A stretch of DNA of 40,025 nucleotides from Candidatus Giovannonibacteria bacterium (GTDB lineage Bacteria > Patescibacteriota > Minisyncoccia > UBA11713 > 2-01-FULL-45-33). The stretch spans positions 475,040 to 515,064 of the forward strand of contig CP066687.1 in the NCBI GenBank assembly GCA_016432405.1, in the 5' to 3' direction. Below the pieces are notes generated by a model. It was not told the origin of the DNA. It searched no databases and saw only the letters and a list, made by a program, of their open reading frames with translations. The stretch's first letter is position 1. Every line of letters begins with the position of its first letter. Both the position numbers and the translations under genes were made by a program. Shown in pieces: positions 1 through 5,154 of this stretch.

Positions 1-366
1 AAACAGCTTAAGCCACGGCGTGTCGGGTTTTATAGCAATCCCGGCCTCTTTTTTAGCTTCGTGAATTTTATCTATCAATAACGCGTGCTCCTTAGTCGCT
101 TCTTGGTGAAAAATAACACTAGAGACCGGCTTCACCAGCCATCCATCAATTGTTCTTTCCGGCCGGTCAATCATCAAATGAACCTCCAGTTTTAGTTTGG
201 TTTTAAGCCCCACCAAATCTTTCGGCTCATGCCAGCTGACGTGTTTTGTAAAAACTCCGTCCGACACGTCCAAATGCGCCCATTTTACATATGGTTCAAC
301 TTTTTTTATCCGCTTTTTTAACTCCTCAAAATCGGAAACGTTGATTGACGGGATAATTTCGAGCAT
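1..366 (-). CDS. rpe: Ribulose-phosphate 3-epimerase, partial (3' end outside window)
   Basis: Interconverts ribulose-5-phosphate and xylulose-5-phosphate in the non-oxidative pentose phosphate pathway. Translating the minus strand from the ATG at 366 gives IIPSIN near the N-terminus, then HLDVSDGVF, EVHLMIDRPE and, at the window edge, GIAIKPDTP. These match the HxDxxDGxF, HLM and KPxTP positions of the Rpe TIM barrel. The frame stays open to base 1, so the C-terminal half is missing only because the window ends. It follows rpiB and gap on the same strand, which fits a sugar-phosphate operon. Family assignment is from visible motifs; a close Rpe-like epimerase with another sugar substrate cannot be excluded. 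Confidence 0.85.
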   Translation of the reverse strand, partial: MLEIIPSINVSDFEELKKRIKKVEPYVKWAHLDVSDGVFTKHVSWHEPKDLVGLKTKLKLEVHLMIDRPERTIDGWLVKPVSSVIFHQEATKEHALLIDKIHEAKKEAGIAIKPDTPWLKLF

Positions 367-382
367 GTTTTCAGTATAACAT

Positions 383-488
383 AAAAGCAAATGAGCCTTT
401 GAGCGGGTTTTGCCAGCAGGCAACCCCGAGAGCTCCGACGGCTTGGCGTCGGAGCTGCGAGGAAAGCGAAGAGGCTGCATTTGCTTTT
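383..488. repeat. Palindromic element, copy 1, between rpe and rpiB
   Basis: Outer arms 383-398 and 472-488 pair (AAAAGCAAATG against CATTTGCTTTT). Inside are GAGCGGG, a small hairpin TTGCC-AGCA-GGCAA, CCCCGAG, a 10-bp-arm hairpin at 431-456 (AGCTCCGACG / CGTCGGAGCT) and GCGAGGAAAGCGAA. The core recurs at 15660-15737 with different but still paired arms. It overlaps the last 2 nt of rpiB. Confidence 0.75.
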
Positions 489-927
489 AAGAATCTAGTT
501 TAGCAATTCTGCGTTCATGCCGTCCACCTTCAAAATCGGTCTCTAACCATAGCTTCACCGCTTTTTTGGCAATTTCATCGTCAATAAACCGCGCGCCCAA
601 TGACAAAATATTGGCGTTATTGTGTTTGCGCGATAATTCCACGATTTCTAGAGTCCCTCCGTAATATACCGCCGCGCGCGCGCCTGTTACTCGGTTAGCC
701 GCCATCGCCTCGCCTTGGCCGGAACTGCCGATGACAACCCCTCGACTATGCTCGGGGTCGTTCGCCACAGCTTCTGCCACTGGGCGAACGAAATCCGGAT
801 AATCATCCTCCGGCTCATATTTAAACGCTCCATTGTCTTCAACATCATGCCCCAAACCCGCGAGATATTTTTTTAGCATCTCTTTCATCTCATACCCCGC
901 ATGATCCGCCCCGATATAGATTTTCAT
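487..927 (-). CDS. rpiB: Ribose-5-phosphate isomerase B
   Basis: Isomerises ribose-5-phosphate and ribulose-5-phosphate; cytoplasmic. The 146-aa length is typical of RpiB/LacAB proteins. Visible motifs are IGADHAGYEMK at 5-15 (phosphate-binding Asp and His) and GSSGQGEAMAANR at 67-79. The loop that carries the catalytic Cys in the E. coli enzyme has no Cys here. It instead reads SxxGE with Glu73, the arrangement known from mycobacterial RpiB, where Glu is the base. The start overlaps the gap stop by 4 nt, so the two are probably translationally coupled. Rpe lies downstream after a palindromic element. Allose-6-phosphate isomerase activity is the main alternative. Confidence 0.9.
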   Translation of the reverse strand: MKIYIGADHAGYEMKEMLKKYLAGLGHDVEDNGAFKYEPEDDYPDFVRPVAEAVANDPEHSRGVVIGSSGQGEAMAANRVTGARAAVYYGGTLEIVELSRKHNNANILSLGARFIDDEIAKKAVKLWLETDFEGGRHERRIAKLDS

Positions 928-1934
928 AAATTCTCCGCCACTCTCCTCACATGCTCCACCAAAGTCGCCGTGTAGCCGGATTCATTGTCGTACCACGAGA
1001 AAACTTTTACAAGGTCGCCTGCCCCGACAGAATCATCGGGGCCGCCTAAAACTTGGGTCAAAGATAAATCAATAATCGCGCCGTAGGGCTCGCCGACGAT
1101 GTCGGTGACTACAATCTGGTCTTCCGTAACTTTTAAAACATGCGCCCAGCGGGGTTTCGCCGCTTCTTTTTTGAAAAGCTCGTTTACTGCCTCGCGCGTA
1201 GTTTTTTTCTCAACCAATGCCGTGGTCACGCTAATTGAGCCGGTAATCACCGGCACGCGGAGAGATTCCGCCTGGAATTTTCCTTCAAGCTCCGGGATGG
1301 ATTGAATCACGGCTTCCGCCGCTCCGGTTGTGGAAGGAACAATATTTAACGCGGCAGCGCGACCGCGCCTCGGGTCTTTCGCGTCCGGCCCGTCCACCAG
1401 CTTTTGCGTGGCAGTATATCCGTGGATAGTTGTCATCACCGCCCTTTTAATTCCAAAATTTTCCAGCAAAATTTTAAGAACCGGCGCGACGGAATTTGTG
1501 GTGCAGGAAGCATTGCAAGTGAGAGGGTGTTTGTTGTTTTTAAATAAATCGTCGTTTACGCCAACCAGCGCGGTAACCACATCTCCCGTTGCCGGCGCGG
1601 TAATGACCACGCGTTTTGCTCCGGCATCCAAATGCGCCTTGGCCTTTTCGCCATCCGCAAAAAGACCGGAAGATTCCACAACAATATCTATACCCAATTT
1701 TCCCCAAGGCAATTTCGCCGGGTCTTTCTCCGCCAAAAATTGGACGCCTTGCGGCTCCTTTAAATATCTTCCGTAAACAGAATCGTATTTAAGAAGATAA
1801 TGGAGAGTTTTTTCATCCGCCAAGTCGTTTACCGCAATAATATCCAATCCGCCAGCTGGCGGACGGGCATCGTAAGCCGCCCGGAAAAACGACCTGCCAA
1901 TCCTCCCAAACCCATTTATCGCGATTTTAGCCAT
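924..1934 (-). CDS. gap: Type I glyceraldehyde-3-phosphate dehydrogenase
   Basis: Oxidises glyceraldehyde-3-phosphate to 1,3-bisphosphoglycerate with NAD(P) in glycolysis. The 336-aa protein has the N-terminal Rossmann motif NGFGRIGR at 7-14, VNDL with Asp37 (favouring NAD), and the catalytic NASCTTN at 141-147 with Cys144. The C-terminal SWYDNESGY is present. Residues 24-29 (RPPAGG) are encoded by a 16-bp perfect palindrome and look like a short in-phase insertion in the loop before the second beta strand. First gene of a gap-rpiB-rpe operon, with good promoter candidates directly upstream. Confidence 0.97.
   Translation of the reverse strand: MAKIAINGFGRIGRSFFRAAYDARPPAGGLDIIAVNDLADEKTLHYLLKYDSVYGRYLKEPQGVQFLAEKDPAKLPWGKLGIDIVVESSGLFADGEKAKAHLDAGAKRVVITAPATGDVVTALVGVNDDLFKNNKHPLTCNASCTTNSVAPVLKILLENFGIKRAVMTTIHGYTATQKLVDGPDAKDPRRGRAAALNIVPSTTGAAEAVIQSIPELEGKFQAESLRVPVITGSISVTTALVEKKTTREAVNELFKKEAAKPRWAHVLKVTEDQIVVTDIVGEPYGAIIDLSLTQVLGGPDDSVGAGDLVKVFSWYDNESGYTATLVEHVRRVAENL
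1848..1863. repeat. 16-bp perfect palindrome inside gap
   Basis: TCCGCCAGCTGGCGGA, in phase within gap (residues 24-29). The same 16-mer occurs at 30380-30395 inside an unrelated membrane protein gene, read in another frame. This suggests a dispersed repeat rather than conserved gap sequence. Confidence 0.6.
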
Positions 1935-1941
1935 ATTTGTA

Positions 1942-1997
1942 ATTATAGCGCGTTAAATAAATTAAGTGAAATATACTCTGCTAACTTTTGGAGTCAA
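1942..1997 (-). promoter_or_regulatory. Promoter candidates for the gap operon
   Basis: On the minus strand, TTGACT (1997-1992), a 16-nt spacer and TATATT (1975-1970) form a sigma-70-like promoter. A second TATAAT at 1947-1942 lies 7 nt before the gap ATG and would give a leaderless message. There is no Shine-Dalgarno before gap. The -35 lies back to back with the divergent promoter at 2008. Confidence 0.5.
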
Positions 1998-2007
1998 GAT
2001 TAAGAGC

Positions 2008-2036
2008 TTGACAAACTCTATACTAATTACTAAACT
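2008..2036 (+). promoter_or_regulatory. Sigma-70-like promoter of the 50-aa membrane protein gene
   Basis: TTGACA at 2008-2013, a 17-nt spacer and TAAACT at 2031-2036. A strong Shine-Dalgarno (AGGAGGG, 2043-2049) sits 8 nt before the ATG at 2058. Confidence 0.55.
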
Positions 2037-2057
2037 GCGCTTAGGAGGGATACAAAA

Positions 2058-2210
2058 ATGGAGTTTTTAATCGACTTTTGGCCTTTGTTATTGATTTGGT
2101 TATTTGCTCTTCTGCCCTTGCCCTTCATGTATCGTTGCTATAGAAAGAGTCGAAAAGCAAACGAATCTTTCGGAAAATTCGCAGTCCGTATGGGCTGGAA
2201 AGTTTACTAA
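2058..2210 (+). CDS. Small single-pass membrane protein (50 aa), unknown function
   Basis: I do not recognise this family. The predicted protein has one hydrophobic helix at about 4-24 (rich in Leu, Trp and Phe) followed by a basic tail with RKSRK and a C-terminal MGWKVY. It stands alone as a complete transcription unit: a TTGACA promoter, a strong Shine-Dalgarno (unusual in this window) and a factor-independent terminator just downstream. That packaging supports a real, possibly well-expressed gene despite the small size. It points away from gap and towards the RAYT gene. Role is unknown; a membrane-active or regulatory peptide is only a guess. Confidence 0.65.
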   Translation: MEFLIDFWPLLLIWLFALLPLPFMYRCYRKSRKANESFGKFAVRMGWKVY

Positions 2211-2229
2211 GCCAAGTTCGATTTCCCTT

Positions 2230-2263
2230 AAAGCCGCCTAAATAAAGGAGGCTTTCTTTTTTT
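2230..2263 (+). terminator. Factor-independent terminator of the 50-aa gene
   Basis: Stem AAAGCCGCCT / AGGAGGCTTT with a 6-nt loop and one internal mismatch, followed by CTTTTTTTG. Confidence 0.75.
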
Positions 2264-2288
2264 GCCAAAAATTAGCATCAAATGTTTT

Positions 2289-2317
2289 GCCACTTGGCAA
2301 CCGGGTTGCCAAGTGGC
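2289..2317. repeat. REP palindrome (family 1), 3' flank of the first RAYT gene
   Basis: Perfect 14-bp arms GCCACTTGGCAACC and GGTTGCCAAGTGGC around one base. It touches the RAYT stop codon. Related copies are at 2753-2777 and 2969-2993. Confidence 0.85.
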
Positions 2318-2955
2318 TATTCTAGCAACATTTCTTTCATTTCTTCATATATTTTCTTACGCCCTAAAATATCCTGTAGAGAACTTTCTGCAAATTCCTT
2401 ATATTCGCTTGGCTTATTGAACTGCTCCAATATGATTGATTTAAAACACACATCGTCTTTGTCATCGACATATTCTTTCCAACTCGATCTAAATGACTCG
2501 CCTTTTATGCGATGGACTTTATTATTTAAATTTATGTAAGCGCTTAAATGCAAAAAATATTCATTAGAATGGATATGGAGCGCTTTAAATTTTCCCTGGA
2601 AAAGACTGCCACTTCTTTTGTATTTAATATTGAAAGATTGAGTATAACCAGTACCCAATCTGTGCATAAATCCGCTTATGCCATTTTCAATACGCTGCCT
2701 AAGCATTAAATGATAATGATTGTTATTTAAACAGTAACTAACAACATCGACCAACTTGGCAACTCGGTTGCCAAGTTTAGTTTTATCGCGAAAAGAATTT
2801 TCAAATAAACTGCCTATTGGCTTTTGGCTATTAAATTCACGCATGCTTTGCAAAAAACGCTCGAAATCATGAGAGTCCAAAAACACAGAGCGTTTATCCA
2901 CTCCGCGATTATAAATGTGGTAAAATTCCCCGGTAGCAAAACGGATTTTCCGCAT
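2317..2955 (-). CDS. REP-associated tyrosine transposase (RAYT, Y1 family)
   Basis: Single-strand DNA transposase of the IS200/IS605-like Y1 superfamily that recognises REP hairpins. The 212-aa protein shows YHIYNRGVDKRSVF near the N-terminus, the HUH metal-binding motif HYH at 80-82 (within NNNHYHLML) and the region GYTQSFNIKYKRSGSLFQGKF with likely catalytic Tyr104. REP palindromes sit at both ends of the gene. A third copy lies inside the frame and encodes residues 60-68 in the loop just before the HUH strand. Length and motifs look intact, so the protein may be active. Its CDS is A+T rich and distinct from the second RAYT in this window. Confidence 0.9.
   Translation of the reverse strand: MRKIRFATGEFYHIYNRGVDKRSVFLDSHDFERFLQSMREFNSQKPIGSLFENSFRDKTKLGNRVAKLVDVVSYCLNNNHYHLMLRQRIENGISGFMHRLGTGYTQSFNIKYKRSGSLFQGKFKALHIHSNEYFLHLSAYINLNNKVHRIKGESFRSSWKEYVDDKDDVCFKSIILEQFNKPSEYKEFAESSLQDILGRKKIYEEMKEMLLE
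2753..2777. repeat. REP family 1 copy inside the RAYT reading frame
   Basis: Perfect 11-bp arms AACTTGGCAAC and GTTGCCAAGTT around TCG. It shares the core of the two flanking REPs and encodes KLGNRVAKL. Confidence 0.85.
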
Positions 2956-2968
2956 GAGTAAAATTTAG

Positions 2969-2993
2969 CACTTGGCAACCCGGTTGCCAAGTG
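2969..2993. repeat. REP palindrome (family 1), 5' flank of the first RAYT gene
   Basis: 12-bp arms CACTTGGCAACC and GGTTGCCAAGTG around one C. It lies between the RAYT start and the thioredoxin reductase stop. Confidence 0.85.
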
Positions 2994-2995
2994 GA

Positions 2996-3964
2996 TTAAC
3001 CAGCAGCGGGGGGTTGTTTTTCGCGTTTAAGTAAATAATTATATGCGGCGAGAGCGGCTTTTACGGCGTCGCCCACCGAAATATTGTTTTGCTTGTAAGG
3101 GTCGTCGGTGACATCTCCAGCCGCGAAAATTCCCGGGTGCGAGGTTGAGCCGTGCCGCGGGTCAATTTTTATCTGCCCCCACTGGTCAAACTCCACCAAA
3201 TCTTTTACTATCTCTGAATTTGGCCGTGAGCCGATTTCTACGAAAACCCCTTCAACGCTCAGCGCTTTTTCTTCTCCAGTTTTTGTATTTTTGTATTTAA
3301 TCCCCGTTACAAACCCGTTCCCTAAAATTTCCAATGTTTCCGCGTTTAAGATTATCTCTTTAAGTTTCGGATTTTTCTTGATTTCTTCCTGCTCCGCCGG
3401 GTCCCCTTTTAAAGCGTCTCCGCGGTGGATTAAATAAATTTCAGAAGCATAAGGAAAAAGGTCAACTACCGCTTCCAGTCCGGCGTTGCCGCCGCCCACA
3501 ACCGCGACTTTTTTGCCGGAAAAAAGCGGCGCGTCGCAGGTTGAGCAATAAGCCACGCCTTTGCCTTCAAATTTCTTTTCTCCGGGCACTCCGAGTTTTT
3601 TTCTTCTTGCGCCGATTGTTAAGATAAGCGTTCTTGCCTCATAAACATTATTTTGGCCGGTCTTGACCTCAAAATCGCAAATTCTATCTTCATCGCACTT
3701 GATACTGCGAATCGCAGTTGCTCTCTCCGGCGTCTTTATCTCAACGGCGTCCGGAAAAGCGCGCACGTGCGCTTCAAGTTTTTGCGCGAGGTCAAATCCG
3801 GAAATATGCGGCTCGCCTATCCAGTTTTGGATATCGCTGGAAACAAGCGATTGCCCGCCGAAAGAATCGGTAATTAAAAGCGTTTTAAGTTTTTTTCTGG
3901 CGGAATACACCGCCGCCGCCGCTCCGGCAGGTCCCCCGCCGATGATTATTGTGTCATACAGCAT
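2996..3964 (-). CDS. trxB: Thioredoxin reductase-like FAD/NAD(P) disulfide oxidoreductase
   Basis: Transfers electrons from NADPH through FAD to a disulfide partner, normally thioredoxin; cytoplasmic. The 322-aa length is normal. N-terminal GGGPAGAAAAVYSARK binds FAD, the redox pair is CSTC (Cys140, Cys143), and a second dinucleotide motif VGGGNAGLEAV starts near 156. The C-terminal GIFAAGDVTDDPYKQ is the second FAD motif. The NAD(P)-site wording (GGGNAG, HRGD) resembles AhpF-type reductases more than classical TrxB. Downstream of a DsbA-like oxidase on the same strand, so a role in thiol balance fits. Confidence 0.9.
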   Translation of the reverse strand: MLYDTIIIGGGPAGAAAAVYSARKKLKTLLITDSFGGQSLVSSDIQNWIGEPHISGFDLAQKLEAHVRAFPDAVEIKTPERATAIRSIKCDEDRICDFEVKTGQNNVYEARTLILTIGARRKKLGVPGEKKFEGKGVAYCSTCDAPLFSGKKVAVVGGGNAGLEAVVDLFPYASEIYLIHRGDALKGDPAEQEEIKKNPKLKEIILNAETLEILGNGFVTGIKYKNTKTGEEKALSVEGVFVEIGSRPNSEIVKDLVEFDQWGQIKIDPRHGSTSHPGIFAAGDVTDDPYKQNNISVGDAVKAALAAYNYLLKREKQPPAAG

Positions 3965-3983
3965 AAAACATTATGGCTTATGG

Positions 3984-4499
3984 CTAATCCGGCACCAATT
4001 CCGGTCCGGTGTTTTTATATTTTAATATAAAATTTTTAATTATCTCTCCGTTAAAAGAATCAATTTTATGAATTCTCCCCCAACTCACAAGCGCTATGGA
4101 AGAATCGTTTTTTTCTCTGGGCGTTAAAATCACTTTGCTTTTGTAACTCCGCACCAAATCTTTAAGCTTTTTTATTTCGTCCGCTGAAATTGACGGCCTG
4201 TAAGAAATCCATACTCCGCCGTGTTCTAAATTATGCACTAAATTTCCATCCGAAAGCGCATTATCATAAACTCCCCAACGAGCCGATTTGGCGTAATGAG
4301 CGCCGGAAGACGGCGGGTTTGTGCGATATTCAACTTTTGTTCCCTCCGCCACGTGCGCCGCGCCTTCTATCGGAAATGCTTCGCCAATTTCCGGAATGGA
4401 AACCAATTTTGAAAAATAGTTAAAAACAAAATATCCGGCCGCGGCCAGAATCAAAATAATTACTGGCCAAACAACAAAATTATTTTTTGAGCTCTTCAT
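3984..4499 (-). CDS. DUF3105 membrane-anchored protein
   Basis: Function unknown; DUF3105 proteins are usually membrane-anchored with the conserved domain outside. One N-terminal helix spans about 9-29. The family signature LVHNLEHGGVWISYRP is present, preceded by SSGAHYAKSARWGVYD. I chose ATG 4499 over the in-frame TTG just upstream at 4502. The start lies inside the 3' end of the DsbA-like gene (overlap about 20 nt), so the two are co-translated. The His, Glu and Asp-rich core hints at metal binding, but that is speculation. Confidence 0.85.
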   Translation of the reverse strand: MKSSKNNFVVWPVIILILAAAGYFVFNYFSKLVSIPEIGEAFPIEGAAHVAEGTKVEYRTNPPSSGAHYAKSARWGVYDNALSDGNLVHNLEHGGVWISYRPSISADEIKKLKDLVRSYKSKVILTPREKNDSSIALVSWGRIHKIDSFNGEIIKNFILKYKNTGPELVPD

Positions 4500-5154
4500 C
4501 AATAATTTTTTGAAAAACCGGGAACGGCTGGGCTCCGGAAATCAACTGCCCGTTTACGAAAGTTGCCGGAGTGCCGTTCACTCCAACCGCTCTGCCCGTA
4601 TTTGACGTTTCCTCAACTGCTTTGCGGTACTTCCCCGAATCAAAGCAGGAATTAAATTTTGTTTTGTCCAATTTCAGCTCTTCCGCGAAACGTTTCAAAT
4701 TTTGGTCGGAAAACGCTCCCTCGTTTTCCCCCCGCTGGCTGTTAAAGAGATGGTCGTGATATTCCCAAAACTTCCCCTCATCCCCGGCGCAGCGGGCCGC
4801 CTCGGCCGCCCGGAACGATTCTTCTCCCAAAAACGCGAAATCGCGCCATGAAAACACAGCTTTCCCGGTTTTAACATATTTGTCTTTAATTTCCTGCTCC
4901 GCGGTTTGAAAAAATCTTCCGCAAAACGGGCACTGGAAATCCCCGTATTCAATAATGGCGACTTTCGCGGCGGGGTTTCCCAAAACAAAATCGTCTTTTT
5001 GGATTTTTAAGGCGTCTGCGCCATCTTTAATCACCTCCCCTTTCCCCTCCTTACCAAGGAGGGGATTTTTGGGGAGGTTAGAATACAAAACCGCCCCGGC
5101 GACTATCACGCCGGCTAAAATAATCGCTCCAGGAATTAAAACTTTTTGGTCCAT
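4480..5154 (-). CDS. DsbA-family thiol oxidoreductase with membrane anchor
   Basis: Likely introduces or isomerises disulfides in exported proteins. An N-terminal helix (about 5-25) anchors it. The thioredoxin fold carries GDFQCPFCGRFF with Cys75-Pro-Phe-Cys78, and the cis-Pro loop reads GVNGTPATFVNG, typical of DsbA/DSBA-like oxidoreductases in CPR and actinobacteria. Residues 26-41, between the anchor and the fold, are encoded by a nested palindrome (5034-5077) and are probably an in-phase repeat insertion in a tolerant linker. The upstream gene encodes a very large Cys-containing secreted protein, a plausible substrate. Confidence 0.9.
   Translation of the reverse strand: MDQKVLIPGAIILAGVIVAGAVLYSNLPKNPLLGKEGKGEVIKDGADALKIQKDDFVLGNPAAKVAIIEYGDFQCPFCGRFFQTAEQEIKDKYVKTGKAVFSWRDFAFLGEESFRAAEAARCAGDEGKFWEYHDHLFNSQRGENEGAFSDQNLKRFAEELKLDKTKFNSCFDSGKYRKAVEETSNTGRAVGVNGTPATFVNGQLISGAQPFPVFQKIIDEELKK
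5034..5077. repeat. Nested palindrome inside the DsbA-like gene
   Basis: Inner arms CCCCTCCTT / AAGGAGGGG (5044-5052, 5056-5064) sit within outer arms CCTCCCC / GGGGAGG (5034-5040, 5071-5077). It is in phase with the DsbA frame, in the linker after the membrane anchor. Confidence 0.75.

Noticed and set aside
1330-1776. 148-codon open frame antisense to gap
   Set aside because: Fully covered by gap, whose motifs are unmistakable; no motif in the antisense frame.
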